A DNA stretch of 58,183 nt from Candidatus Mediterraneibacter avicola (GCA_019115385.1 DXDR01000049.1:1-58183), one strand, 5' to 3'. Shown: positions 9,696 to 18,995, counted from the first letter of the stretch. Translations and numbers: made by a program. The notes: generated from the sequence alone by a model not told the origin.

Positions 9696-9713
9696 ATCTC
9701 TGTTTTCTATTCA

Positions 9714-9977
9714 TTAAGCAATGGATTCAACAGCTTTTGACAGACGAGAGATCTTTCTGGAAACAGTTCTCTTGTGGTAAACACCTTTTGTTCCAGCCTT
9801 AGAAATCTCAGAGATCGCTGCGCGAAGTGCGCTCTTAGCTGTTTCAGCATCCTTCTGTGCAACTGCAGCTTCAACTTTTTTTACGGCAGTTTTCACTTTG
9901 GAACGGATTGCTTTATTCCTTGCAGCCTTTGTCTCGTTTACTAAAATTCTTTTCTTAGCAGACTTAATGTTAGCCAA
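9714..9977 (-). CDS. rpsT: Ribosomal protein S20
   Basis: An 87-residue basic protein beginning ANIKSAKKRI after the initiator, typical of bacterial S20 of the 30S subunit. The start is TTG at 9977 (complement strand), seven bases after GGAGGTG; the longer in-frame extension with MSLEVYR would overlap that ribosome site. A UUG start is also known for rpsT in E. coli, where it is tied to autoregulation. It is single-gene, with its own promoter and terminator, and divergent from gpr. Confidence 0.96.
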   Translation of the reverse strand: MANIKSAKKRILVNETKAARNKAIRSKVKTAVKKVEAAVAQKDAETAKSALRAAISEISKAGTKGVYHKRTVSRKISRLSKAVESIA

Positions 9978-10071
9978 TCTGTACACCTCCAGACTCAAAT
10001 GAGATTTTCAAATGTGTATTTTACGTTTCGGCGGATGCGGACACGGACGTTCCGTTGAAACATACTCAATT

Positions 10072-10100
10072 ATTTTATGCTAACTTCCAGGGGTTGTCAA
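10072..10100 (-). promoter_or_regulatory. Sigma-A promoter of rpsT
   Basis: On the minus strand: TTGACA (10100-10095), 17 bases, TAAAAT (10077-10072). The -35 is exact and spacing is ideal. Transcription would start near 10065, giving a leader of about 90 bases. Confidence 0.82.
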
Positions 10101-10179
10101 TACATATTTTGAGAAATAGAGTAAAAACTAAAGATTACCGTTGAACGGTCGATATTTATATGTAAAGCGAGGGTGAGAT

Positions 10180-11184
10180 ATGGTCAGAAATTATTGTGTG
10201 CGGACAGATCTTGCACTGGAGGAAAAAGAGCGGTTTGAATCGGATGATGTGGAGGTATCCGGGGTAGTTCTTGAGGAAGAGTATGACGAGGAGCGGGAAA
10301 TCCGCACGACCCGGGTGGTGATCGAGACAGAAAACGGGGCAAAAGCCATGGGAAAACCGGTGGGGACGTATCTTACGGTGGAAGCACCGGACCTGGCTTT
10401 GCCGGATGAGGGCAGCCACATGGAGATCGCCGGTGAACTGTGCCGTCATATAGGGGAGCTGATCGAGAAAAACAGGCCTGAAAAAGAGGATTTGTCCGTC
10501 CTTATAGTAGGCTTGGGAAACCGGGACGTTACTCCCGATGCACTGGGTCCTTACGTGGTGGATCACCTGAATGTGACAAGGCATATTGTGAAAGAGTACG
10601 GGAAGTATGCAATGGGGATGGAGCGGGCTGACCTGGTCAGCGCGGTCGTGCCCGGCGTAATGGGGCAGACCGGAATGGAGACGGCAGAAATTGTCCGGGG
10701 AATCGTCAGAGAGACCCATCCCGACCTGGTAATTGCTGTGGATGCGCTGGCAGCGCGGAACAGCAGGCGGCTAAACCGCACGGTGCAGATCGCAGATACG
10801 GGGATACATCCAGGCTCCGGCGTGGGAAATCACCGCAGCGGCATGACAGAGGAATCACTGGGGGTTCCAGTGATCGGTATCGGTGTTCCCACGGTAGTGG
10901 ATGCGGCCACTATCGTGAATGATACAATGGAGAACTTTATCCGGGCCCTGGAATCTTCAACAGCGTTAAAAGGCGTGGGAGAGGAACTGCGGTCTTACAG
11001 TCCGGGAGAAAAGTATGAGTTTGTCAAGGAACTGATCGCTCCTCATCTGAACGGAATGTTTGTCACTCCGAAAGATGTGGACGAGATGGTGCACCATATC
11101 AGCCATACGATTTCCGAGGCGCTTAATATGCTCTTTTCCGATCATTCTTCAGACACAGGCGGATCACTCCGCAGCGAGTCCTGA
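10180..11184 (+). CDS. gpr: Germination protease (spore protease GPR)
   Basis: A 334-residue member of peptidase family A25, which degrades small acid-soluble spore proteins during germination. It is made in the forespore as a zymogen; the N-terminal segment with RTDLALEE corresponds to the propeptide cleavage region. GLGNRDVTPDALGP (about residues 111-124) and the GTGVGNHR-like segment GSGVGNHRSG are strongly conserved in the family. The ATG follows GAGGGTGAG. It is divergent from rpsT and followed by spoIIP, the same order as in Bacillus. I could not find a convincing sigma-F or sigma-G promoter by eye. Confidence 0.96.
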   Translation: MVRNYCVRTDLALEEKERFESDDVEVSGVVLEEEYDEEREIRTTRVVIETENGAKAMGKPVGTYLTVEAPDLALPDEGSHMEIAGELCRHIGELIEKNRPEKEDLSVLIVGLGNRDVTPDALGPYVVDHLNVTRHIVKEYGKYAMGMERADLVSAVVPGVMGQTGMETAEIVRGIVRETHPDLVIAVDALAARNSRRLNRTVQIADTGIHPGSGVGNHRSGMTEESLGVPVIGIGVPTVVDAATIVNDTMENFIRALESSTALKGVGEELRSYSPGEKYEFVKELIAPHLNGMFVTPKDVDEMVHHISHTISEALNMLFSDHSSDTGGSLRSES

Positions 11185-11195
11185 ACGCGTCTGTG

Positions 11196-11224
11196 TCATA
11201 ACAGGCTTTACAGCCGCATAAAAT
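11196..11224 (+). promoter_or_regulatory. Putative sigma-E promoter of spoIIP
   Basis: TCATAAC (11196-11202), 14 bases, CATAAAAT (11217-11224). The -10 matches the sigma-E pattern CATAHAHT exactly, and the -35 differs from GHATAHH only in its first base. The position, 38 bases before the spoIIP start, and the known sigma-E control of spoIIP support it. Confidence 0.6.
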
Positions 11225-11261
11225 TTCAGAAGATATCAGGAAAAGACCACACGGGAAAGGG

Positions 11262-12461
11262 ATGCAGGCCGGTATGAGGGAGTGGATCAGAAGAGGAAAG
11301 ACGAGATATGCCATACTTGCGGCAGCTGCCGTTTTTCTATCTGCCTGCATTTTTTATATCGGAGCCGGAGGGATGACGGGACAGTGGAAGTATCAGTTTC
11401 AGCAGGCGCTGCTCCGTTATTCCGGGGAAATGTACATGCCGGGACTTTTCTATAGCAGCGGATCAGGCAATATGGGAGCCGGGGAGTGGCTCAAAGAAAA
11501 AGCAATGGCCTGGCTGCCTCTCGCGGAATATGTAGAGGATCATGTCCCCTATGAGGAGACGATAGAGGACGAGGAAACAATAGCCAAAATACTGGAAAGT
11601 CAGGCAAATGACGAAAATATGGTAGATGAGAACGGCAATTTGATCGGAGAACCGGACGAATCAGAGAAAAATACCCAGGCGGCGCCTGCAGCAGATATAT
11701 CTATAGAGAAACTGAGAGATTTTGATTATCTTCTCAGTAATTTTTATATCGTGGACAGTTCTACCATGATCGGTCCGGAGCAGTTGAACGTGGATGACCT
11801 TTTAAGCAGAAGCATGAAAATCAATACTGAAACGGACGGCCCTAAAGTGCTGATATACCACACCCATTCTCAGGAAGAGTTTAAAGATTCCACGCCAGGA
11901 AATCCTTCGGAGAGTATCGTGGGTGTGGGGACATATCTCACAGAACTGCTCAATGCAAAAGGAATCGAGACAATACATGACACCGGAGTTTACGATATTA
12001 TAGACGGTAAGCTGGACCGAAGCAATGCATACGGCAAAGCGGAGGAGGCGGTGCGTGCGATTCTGGCGGAAAATCCAAGCATTGAGGTGGTGATCGACCT
12101 GCACAGAGACGGGGTATCGGCCGACACCCATCTTGTAACGGAGATCAACGGAAAACCTACGGCAAAGATCATGTTCTTCAATGGATTGAGCCGCTCCCGC
12201 ACAAACGGAGATATCGAATATCTGAGCAATCCATACATACAGGATAATCTGGCGTTTTCCCTTCAGATGAAACTGGCCTGCGAGGAAAACTATCCCGGGC
12301 TTACCCGCAGCATCTATCTGAGAGCCTACCGTTATAATATGCATCTTATGCCCAAATGTCTGCTTGTCGAGGCTGGTGCACAGACAAATTCGGTAGAAGA
12401 GATGATGAATGCGATGGAGGTCTTGTCGGATGTACTTTCCCAGGTGCTGACGGGAAAATAA
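11262..12461 (+). CDS. spoIIP: Stage II sporulation protein P
   Basis: A 399-residue membrane-anchored peptidoglycan amidase/endopeptidase that works with SpoIID and SpoIIM to thin septal wall during engulfment. A basic N-terminus is followed by one hydrophobic segment (about residues 18-38), then a linker rich in Glu and the catalytic SpoIIP domain from about residue 185. The domain has VLIYHTHSQEEF, VVIDLHRDG and VEAGAQTNS, holding the probable zinc-binding His and Glu residues. ATG 11262 or ATG 11274 could start it, as neither has a strong ribosome site. It follows gpr. Confidence 0.95.
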   Translation: MQAGMREWIRRGKTRYAILAAAAVFLSACIFYIGAGGMTGQWKYQFQQALLRYSGEMYMPGLFYSSGSGNMGAGEWLKEKAMAWLPLAEYVEDHVPYEETIEDEETIAKILESQANDENMVDENGNLIGEPDESEKNTQAAPAADISIEKLRDFDYLLSNFYIVDSSTMIGPEQLNVDDLLSRSMKINTETDGPKVLIYHTHSQEEFKDSTPGNPSESIVGVGTYLTELLNAKGIETIHDTGVYDIIDGKLDRSNAYGKAEEAVRAILAENPSIEVVIDLHRDGVSADTHLVTEINGKPTAKIMFFNGLSRSRTNGDIEYLSNPYIQDNLAFSLQMKLACEENYPGLTRSIYLRAYRYNMHLMPKCLLVEAGAQTNSVEEMMNAMEVLSDVLSQVLTGK

Positions 12462-12466
12462 ATCCG

Positions 12467-12495
12467 TTGAAATTTGGAAAAACCGGTGGTATAGT
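12467..12495 (+). promoter_or_regulatory. Sigma-A promoter of the topoisomerase operon
   Basis: TTGAAA (12467-12472), 17 bases, TATAGT (12490-12495). It lies just after the spoIIP stop and about 130 bases before the subunit B start codon. Confidence 0.72.
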
Positions 12496-12626
12496 ATGTA
12501 ATGGATTGCCCTGCGGTAAGGCGGGGCCGGTACAGCGGCTCGCAGACAGACGGTCGCTGTACTGCTATAAAGAACGGCGCTTTCCCGTATGGCACAGCCT
12601 GCGGGATAAGGAAAAGGAGAAGATAA

Positions 12627-14549
12627 ATGGCGGCAAATCAGACGTACAATGCGGGAAATATTACAGTGCTGGAAGGACTGGAGGCGGTACGGAAACGTCC
12701 GGGGATGTATATCGGAAGCGTGTCAACAAAAGGATTGAATCATCTGATCTATGAGATGGTGGACAATGCAGTGGATGAGCACCTGGCCGGCTTCTGCTCG
12801 GAAATTCAGGTAATTCTGGAGAAAGACGGTTCCGCCACCATATCTGACAATGGCCGGGGCGTTCCGGTGGATATGCATGAGAAAGGAGTCTCTGCCGCGC
12901 GTCTTGTATATACTACCCTTCATGCCGGTGGAAAATTTGATGATTCTGCATATAAGACAAGCGGCGGTCTCCACGGCGTGGGTTCTTCCGTTGTCAACGC
13001 ACTTTCAGCGTATATGGATGTAAAGATCAGCAAGGACGGCTATATCCATCACGACAGATATGAGAGGGGCGTTCCCGTGGTAGAACTGGAGGGAGGCCTC
13101 CTGCCGAAGACCGGCAGAACGAAAAAGACTGGAACTACGGTCAATTTCCTGCCCGACGACCAGATCTTTGAAAAGACACGTTTCCGTGCGGAGGAGGTAA
13201 AGAGCAGACTTCACGAGACAGCCTACCTGAATCCCGAGCTGACGATCTATTTCGAGGACCGCAGGCTTGAGCCGGCAGAAAAGATCGAATACCACGAACC
13301 GGACGGGATCATAGGGTTTATACGGGACTTGAACAGGAAAAAGGAGGCCCTTCATGATCCGGTCTATTTTAAAGGAGAGTCAGAAGGGATTGAAGTAGAG
13401 GTCGTGTTCCAGTATGTCAACGAGTTTCATGAAAACGTGCTCGGCTTCTGTAATAATATCTACAATGCAGAGGGAGGCACTCATCTGACCGGCTTTAAGA
13501 CAACCTTCACCACGGTAATGAACCAGTACGCCAGGGAACTGGGCATCCTGAAGGAAAAGGATGCGAACTTTACCGGAGCTGATGTGCGCAACGGTATGAC
13601 GGCCATCATCTCCATTAAGCATCCGGATCCCCGGTTTGAGGGACAGACGAAGACGAAACTGGACAACCCTGACGCGTCAAAAGCGGTGGGAAAAGTGACC
13701 GGAGAGGAGATCGTCCTCTTTTTTGACCGCAACCTGGATACGTTAAAAACTGTGCTCTCCAGCGCGGAGAAGGCGGCAAAGATCCGAAAGACGGAGGAAC
13801 GGGCCAAGACCAATCTTCTGACGAAACAGAAGTATTCTTTTGACAGCAACGGAAAGCTTGCCAACTGTGAGAGCAGAGACCCGAAAAAATGCGAAATTTT
13901 TATCGTGGAGGGTGATTCCGCCGGCGGTTCTGCAAAAACGGCGCGGGACAGGAACTTCCAGGCTATCCTTCCGATCCGGGGAAAGATACTGAACGTGGAG
14001 AAAGCAAGCATTGACAAGATTCTGGCAAATGCCGAGATCAAGACAATGATAAATGCTTTTGGCTGCGGATTTTCGGAAGGCTACGGAAATGACTTTGATA
14101 TCAGCAAACTGCGCTATGACAAAATTATCATTATGGCGGACGCGGATGTGGATGGAGCGCATATTTCCACCCTCCTTCTGACGCTGTTCTACCGCTTCAT
14201 GCCGGAACTGATCTACGAAGGACATGTCTACATAGCAATGCCGCCCCTCTACAAGGCAATGCCCAAAAACGGAGAGGAAGAGTACCTGTATGACGACAAA
14301 GCTCTTGAGAGATACCGGAAGACGCACTCCGGCCCGTTTACCCTGCAGCGGTACAAAGGTCTGGGAGAGATGGACGCCGAACAGCTGTGGGAGACAACTC
14401 TGGATCCGGAGCGGAGAATATTGAAACAGGTGGAGATCGAGGATGCGAGAATGGCCTCCGGCGTGACCGAGATGCTGATGGGAACCGAAGTGCCGCCGCG
14501 CCGGGCGTTTATTTATGAAAATGCAACGGAAGCAGAGCTGGATATCTGA
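12627..14549 (+). CDS. parE: Type IIA DNA topoisomerase subunit B (ParE/GyrB family)
   Basis: A 640-residue ATPase subunit of a type IIA topoisomerase. The GHKL ATPase domain has EMVDNAVDE, DNGRGVP and GGLHGVGSSVVNALS; the transducer has GQTKTKLDN; the TOPRIM domain has VEGDSAGGSAK and DADVDGAH; and the C-terminal QRYKGLGEMDAEQLWETT is intact. It pairs with the A subunit 28 bases downstream. I favour topoisomerase IV over gyrase because the A subunit lacks a GyrA box and no dnaA, dnaN or recF lies nearby, but the B sequence alone does not settle it. AAGGAG lies nine bases before the ATG. Confidence 0.85.
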   Translation: MAANQTYNAGNITVLEGLEAVRKRPGMYIGSVSTKGLNHLIYEMVDNAVDEHLAGFCSEIQVILEKDGSATISDNGRGVPVDMHEKGVSAARLVYTTLHAGGKFDDSAYKTSGGLHGVGSSVVNALSAYMDVKISKDGYIHHDRYERGVPVVELEGGLLPKTGRTKKTGTTVNFLPDDQIFEKTRFRAEEVKSRLHETAYLNPELTIYFEDRRLEPAEKIEYHEPDGIIGFIRDLNRKKEALHDPVYFKGESEGIEVEVVFQYVNEFHENVLGFCNNIYNAEGGTHLTGFKTTFTTVMNQYARELGILKEKDANFTGADVRNGMTAIISIKHPDPRFEGQTKTKLDNPDASKAVGKVTGEEIVLFFDRNLDTLKTVLSSAEKAAKIRKTEERAKTNLLTKQKYSFDSNGKLANCESRDPKKCEIFIVEGDSAGGSAKTARDRNFQAILPIRGKILNVEKASIDKILANAEIKTMINAFGCGFSEGYGNDFDISKLRYDKIIIMADADVDGAHISTLLLTLFYRFMPELIYEGHVYIAMPPLYKAMPKNGEEEYLYDDKALERYRKTHSGPFTLQRYKGLGEMDAEQLWETTLDPERRILKQVEIEDARMASGVTEMLMGTEVPPRRAFIYENATEAELDI

Positions 14550-14577
14550 TCCGGCTTCAGGATAAGGAGAAATGCAG

Positions 14578-16827
14578 ATGAACAGTGAACCGCAGATCAT
14601 AAGAACCGAGTATTCGGAACTTATGAAAAAATCTTATATTGATTATGCCATGAGCGTTATCATTTCCAGGGCGCTGCCGGATGTGAGAGACGGGCTTAAG
14701 CCTGTACAGAGGAGAACCCTTTATGATATGTATGAACTTGGTATCCGCTATGACAGGCCATATCGAAAATGTGCCCGTATCGTGGGAGATACGATGGGTA
14801 AATACCATCCCCACGGAGACAGTTCCATCTATGAGGCGCTGGTCGTCATGGCCCAGGACTTTAAAAAAGGAATGGTCCTGGTGGACGGACACGGCAATTT
14901 CGGATCGATCGAAGGAGACGGAGCCGCAGCCATGCGTTATACAGAGGCCCGGCTTACGAAGTTTACCCAGGAGATCTGTCTGGCCGATCTGGATAAGAAT
15001 GTCATTGACTTCGGCCCGAACTTTGACGAGACAGAAAAAGAGCCCCTGGTTCTTCCTGTGCGCGTTCCAAACCTTCTTGTCAACGGCGCGGAGGGAATCG
15101 CCGTGGGCATGGCCACAAGTATTCCCACACACAATCTGGGGGAAGTGATCGACGCGGTAAAAGCATATATGAAAAACGACGCCATCAGTACGAAACAGCT
15201 GATGCGGTATGTGAAAGGGCCGGATTTTCCCACAGGCGGGATCGTAGTCAACAAGGACGATCTGCTGAATATCTATGAGACCGGACAGGGCAAGATCAAA
15301 ATCCGGGGAAAAGTGGAAACAGAGGAACTAAAGGGCGGAAAAAAGCAGCTCGTTATCACAGAGATCCCCTATACGATGATCGGAAGCGGGATCGGCAAGT
15401 TCCTGAATGATGTGTGCGCTCTTGTGGAATCCAAAAAGACGACGGATATCGTGGATATTTCCAATCAGTCGTCCAAAGAAGGCATCCGCATTGTTCTGGA
15501 ACTGAAAAAGGGCGCGGATGTAGAAAATCTGAAAAACATGCTTTATAAAAAGACCCGCCTGGAAGATACTTTTGGCGTCAATATGCTGGCGGTGGCGGAC
15601 GGGCGTCCCGAGACGCTGGGACTGAAAAAGATCATAGAGTACCATGTGGACTTCCAGTTTGAGCTGGCTACGAGAAAGTACAAGACTCTGCTGGCAAAAG
15701 AGCAGGAAAAAAGTGAGGTACAGGAAGGCCTGATCAAAGCTTGCGACGTGATCGACCTGATCATCGAGATCCTGCGGGGCAGCAAGTCTGTCAAAGATGC
15801 AAGAGCCTGTCTGGTTAACGGAGTCACAGACAACATCCGCTTTAAGTCTGCGATCTCAAAGAAGATGGCAGCTCTGCTCCGTTTTACGGAGCGGCAGGCC
15901 ACGGCGATACTGGAAATGCGTCTCTACAGGCTGATCGGCCTGGAGATCGAGGCGCTGCGCATGGAGCATGAGCAGACTCTGAAAAATATTGCCCGCTACG
16001 AGGATATTCTGAATAATTACGACTCTATGGCGGGTGTGATCATGGAGGAACTGGATGCCTGCAAAAAAGAATATGGAAGGAAACGCCGCACTGCTGTGGA
16101 AAATGCGGAAGAGGCAGTGTTCGAGGAGAAGAAGATCGAGGAGCAGGAAGTTGTCTTTCTGATGGATCGGTTCGGCTATGCAAGAACTGTGGATCCTTCC
16201 GTTTATGAGAGAAACAAAGAAGCGGCGGACAGCGAAAATAAATACGTCGTCTCCTGTATGAACACAGGAAAGCTGTGCGTTTTTACCGATACAGGAAAAA
16301 TGCATCAGGTTCGTGTCCTGGATCTGCCCTGCGGAAAATTCCGGGATAAGGGCGTTCCGATCGACAATGTGAGCAACTACTCCAGCAGTGAAGAGCAGAT
16401 CGTAATGATCTGCGATGCAGAGCAGATGAGGTATTCCCGGCTTTTGTTCACAACGGCCCAGGGAATGATAAAGAAAGTGGATGGAAAAGAATTCCAGGTG
16501 TCTAAACGGACCATTGCGGCGACAAAGCTGCAGGAGGGAGACGCGCTTGTCTGCGTGAAAGTTGTAACAGAGAACCAGCATGTGGTGCTGCAGACCGCAA
16601 ACGGCTATTTTCTCAGATTCCCGGCGGCAGAAGTCCCGGAAAAGAAAAAGGCAGCGGTCGGCGTCCGCGGAATCCGGCTTCAGAAAAAAGATAAAGTGGA
16701 ACATGTCTATCTGTTCCAGGAGGGGACGGAAACAAAAGTGTCTTACGGCAAAAAAACGGTTACGCTGAACCGTCTCAAAACAGCAAAGCGGGACGGAACC
16801 GGCACAAAGAACAGGCAGTCGGACTAA
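14578..16827 (+). CDS. parC: Type IIA DNA topoisomerase subunit A (ParC/GyrA family)
   Basis: A 749-residue DNA-breaking subunit. The winged-helix domain has RALPDVRDGLKPVQRR, and the catalytic tyrosine is in AAAMRYTEARL (Tyr121 from this start). The quinolone-determining region reads HPHGDSSIYE, with the unmutated Ser (82) and Glu (86). The C-terminal beta-pinwheel (about 490-735) is degenerate and has no QRRGGKG GyrA box, which favours topoisomerase IV, the decatenating enzyme. I chose ATG 14578, eight bases after AGGAG, over ATG 14572, which sits too close to it. It follows subunit B in an operon. Confidence 0.85.
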   Translation: MNSEPQIIRTEYSELMKKSYIDYAMSVIISRALPDVRDGLKPVQRRTLYDMYELGIRYDRPYRKCARIVGDTMGKYHPHGDSSIYEALVVMAQDFKKGMVLVDGHGNFGSIEGDGAAAMRYTEARLTKFTQEICLADLDKNVIDFGPNFDETEKEPLVLPVRVPNLLVNGAEGIAVGMATSIPTHNLGEVIDAVKAYMKNDAISTKQLMRYVKGPDFPTGGIVVNKDDLLNIYETGQGKIKIRGKVETEELKGGKKQLVITEIPYTMIGSGIGKFLNDVCALVESKKTTDIVDISNQSSKEGIRIVLELKKGADVENLKNMLYKKTRLEDTFGVNMLAVADGRPETLGLKKIIEYHVDFQFELATRKYKTLLAKEQEKSEVQEGLIKACDVIDLIIEILRGSKSVKDARACLVNGVTDNIRFKSAISKKMAALLRFTERQATAILEMRLYRLIGLEIEALRMEHEQTLKNIARYEDILNNYDSMAGVIMEELDACKKEYGRKRRTAVENAEEAVFEEKKIEEQEVVFLMDRFGYARTVDPSVYERNKEAADSENKYVVSCMNTGKLCVFTDTGKMHQVRVLDLPCGKFRDKGVPIDNVSNYSSSEEQIVMICDAEQMRYSRLLFTTAQGMIKKVDGKEFQVSKRTIAATKLQEGDALVCVKVVTENQHVVLQTANGYFLRFPAAEVPEKKKAAVGVRGIRLQKKDKVEHVYLFQEGTETKVSYGKKTVTLNRLKTAKRDGTGTKNRQSD

Positions 16828-16853
16828 ACTGTTACGATTTTTCTAAAAAACCC

Positions 16854-16882
16854 TTGATTTCTAAGGGAAAAGGTGTTAAAGT
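16854..16882 (+). promoter_or_regulatory. Probable promoter of the rimP-nusA-infB operon
   Basis: TTGATT (16854-16859), 17 bases, TAAAGT (16877-16882). It is followed by a leader of about 125 bases containing a perfect hairpin. Confidence 0.6.
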
Positions 16883-16910
16883 TTTCTATAGTTACATAAG
16901 GAATCCGGCA

Positions 16911-16939
16911 GAAGAGTGAACGAAAGTTCACTCTTCTTT
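16911..16939 (+). terminator. Perfect GAAA-loop hairpin between parC and rimP
   Basis: GAAGAGTGAAC and its complement (16911-16921/16926-16936) close a GAAA tetraloop. Only three T bases follow, so as a terminator of parC it would be weak. If the promoter at 16854 is real, this hairpin is also in the rimP leader. Confidence 0.5.
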
Positions 16940-17012
16940 GATGATATGGATTTTTCATGCGGAGGCTTTCCTTGTGAAATACAGAGAAATCATTTGAGAA
17001 AGGGAGTTTAGT

Positions 17013-17480
17013 GTGTCCAGAAGAGAAGAGTATGAACAGAAAACAGAGCAGCTCCTGGAACCGGTCGTGTCAGGTTTCGGCTTTGAGCTGGTTGACGTGG
17101 AGTATGTAAAGGAAGGCGGAACATGGTATCTCCGTGCATATATTGATAAGCCGGGGGGAATTACTGTGGATGACTGTGAGGCGGTGAGCAGGGCCTTCTC
17201 AGATATTCTTGACGAGAAGGATTACATTGCCGACTCTTATGTTTTTGAGGTCAGCTCCCCCGGATTGGGCAGGCCGCTGAAAAAGGAAAAGGATTTCGCG
17301 CGCAGCCTGGGAGAGGAAGTGGAGATCCGCACTTACAGGGCTGTTGACAGGCAGAAAGAATTTGAGGGAATCCTGAAAGACTACGATGAAAACACAGTGA
17401 CCATTGTTTATGAAGATGGGACTGAGCAGACATTTGACAGAAGTGAGATCGCGCTGATACGCCTGGCGCTGGATTTTTAA
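17013..17480 (+). CDS. rimP: Ribosome maturation factor RimP
   Basis: A 155-residue protein needed for 30S subunit assembly. The N-terminal alpha/beta domain has GFELVDVEYVKEGG and LRAYIDKPGGI; the SPGLGRPLKKEKDF signature (about residues 85-98) and the C-terminal SH3-like barrel are present. The start is GTG at 17013, after AAAGGGA. It is first in the conserved rimP-nusA-rnpM-ylxQ-infB order, 19 bases before nusA. Confidence 0.95.
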   Translation: MSRREEYEQKTEQLLEPVVSGFGFELVDVEYVKEGGTWYLRAYIDKPGGITVDDCEAVSRAFSDILDEKDYIADSYVFEVSSPGLGRPLKKEKDFARSLGEEVEIRTYRAVDRQKEFEGILKDYDENTVTIVYEDGTEQTFDRSEIALIRLALDF

Positions 17481-17499
17481 TTAAGGAGGAAGGATAAGA

Positions 17500-18699
17500 A
17501 TGAACACAGAGTTAATGGAAGCATTGACAATTCTTGAAAAGGAAAAGAACATCAGTAAAGATGTGATGATGGATGCGATAGAGAATTCACTGATCAGTGC
17601 ATGTAAAAACCATTTTGGAACAGCAGAAAACATCAAGGTGATCATGGACAGAGAAACCTGCGATTATGCAGTGTATGCGGAAAAGGAAGTCGTGGAAGAG
17701 GTAATGGATCCGGCTCTGGAGATCAGCCTTGAAGACGCAGAACAGATCGATTCCTCCCTCCACATCGGAGATGTGGCTCAGGTTCCCGTACAGTCCAAAG
17801 AGTTCGGGCGCATTGCCACACAGAATGCAAAGAATCTGATCCTGCAGAAGATCAGGGAAGAAGAACGGAAAGTTGTTTTTGACCAGTACTTTGAGAAAGA
17901 GAAAGATATCGTAACCGGTATCGTCCAGAGATATGTGGGTAAAAATATCAGCATTAACCTGGGAAGAGCCGACGCTATGCTCACAGAGAATGAGCAGGTG
18001 AAAGGCGAGGTGTTCCAGCCTACGGAACGGATCAAACTGTATGTCGTTGAAGTGAAAAATACTCCGAAAGGGCCGAAGATCCTGGTTTCCCGTACCCACC
18101 CGGAGCTTGTAAAACGTCTGTTTGAGGCCGAGGTGGCCGAGGTGAGAGACGGAACCGTCGAGATCAAGAGCATTGCCCGTGAGGCCGGCTCCCGTACGAA
18201 GATGGCAGTGTGGTCAAACGACGAGAATGTAGATCCGGTGGGAGCCTGCGTGGGAATGAACGGCCAGAGAGTCAACGCGGTGGTCAATGAGCTGCGGGGA
18301 GAGAAGATCGACATCATCAACTGGGATGAGAACCCGGCTCTTCTGATCGAAAATGCACTCAGTCCGGCGAAGGTGATCTCCGTTATGGCTGATCCGGATG
18401 AGAAGATGGCCAGCGTGATCGTGCCGGATTACCAGCTTTCTCTGGCAATCGGGAAGGAAGGGCAGAACGCAAGGCTGGCTGCCCGTCTGACCGGATACAA
18501 GATTGATATTAAAAGCGAGACTCAGGCGATCGAGTCCGGCGAGCTCCCAGAAAACTACATGGAGCAGATGGGCCTGACTGAGGAAGAGGGTTATACCGGC
18601 GAATATGACGATGAGTACGACGAAGGGTATGACGACGCATGGGATGAGAACGAGATCCCGGAAGAAATTGAGTTTGTGGAAACTGAGGATAACGAGTAA
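17500..18699 (+). CDS. nusA: Transcription termination/antitermination factor NusA
   Basis: A 399-residue RNA polymerase-associated factor controlling pausing, termination and antitermination. In order it has the N-terminal polymerase-binding domain (1-125), an S1 domain (about 135-200), two KH domains (PVGACVGMNGQRV and LAIGKEGQNARLAARLTG), and a short, very acidic tail rich in Asp, Glu and Tyr. It lacks the proteobacterial C-terminal repeats, as usual in Firmicutes. AAGGAGG lies eleven bases before the ATG. It sits second in the infB operon. Confidence 0.97.
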   Translation: MNTELMEALTILEKEKNISKDVMMDAIENSLISACKNHFGTAENIKVIMDRETCDYAVYAEKEVVEEVMDPALEISLEDAEQIDSSLHIGDVAQVPVQSKEFGRIATQNAKNLILQKIREEERKVVFDQYFEKEKDIVTGIVQRYVGKNISINLGRADAMLTENEQVKGEVFQPTERIKLYVVEVKNTPKGPKILVSRTHPELVKRLFEAEVAEVRDGTVEIKSIAREAGSRTKMAVWSNDENVDPVGACVGMNGQRVNAVVNELRGEKIDIINWDENPALLIENALSPAKVISVMADPDEKMASVIVPDYQLSLAIGKEGQNARLAARLTGYKIDIKSETQAIESGELPENYMEQMGLTEEEGYTGEYDDEYDEGYDDAWDENEIPEEIEFVETEDNE

Positions 18700-18719
18700 A
18701 GCCTGGAGGGGTGAAATAT

Positions 18720-18995
18720 TTGGCAGTAAAGAAGAAGATTCCCATGCGCAAGTGCGTGGGATGTGGTGAAATGAAGCCGAAAAAAGAGCTGATGCGCATA
18801 CTTCGGACAGAGGATGATTTTTGTATCGACACCACCGGAAAGAAAAACGGACGGGGTGCATATCTCTGCCACAGCGTGGAGTGTTTTCAAAAAGCAGTCA
18901 GAAACAAAGGTCTGGAAAGATCTTTTAAGCAGAGCATACCGCAGGAAGTATATGACAGGCTGGAAAAGGAGATGGACACAGTTGGAAAGGGATAA
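18720..18995 (+). CDS. rnpM: YlxR/RnpM family RNA-binding protein
   Basis: A 91-residue DUF448 protein with the family signature PMRKCVGCGE near the N-terminus and GRGAYLC in the middle. In Bacillus this protein binds and modulates RNase P. The likely start is TTG 18720, ten bases after GGAGG; GTG 18711 is in frame but lies against the ribosome site. It lies between nusA and ylxQ as in most Firmicutes, and its last 14 bases overlap ylxQ. Confidence 0.88.
   Translation: MAVKKKIPMRKCVGCGEMKPKKELMRILRTEDDFCIDTTGKKNGRGAYLCHSVECFQKAVRNKGLERSFKQSIPQEVYDRLEKEMDTVGKG

Noticed and set aside
16828-17012. A small gene in the parC-rimP gap.
   Set aside because: No start codon with a ribosome site and a sensible frame is seen; the gap holds a promoter and a hairpin.
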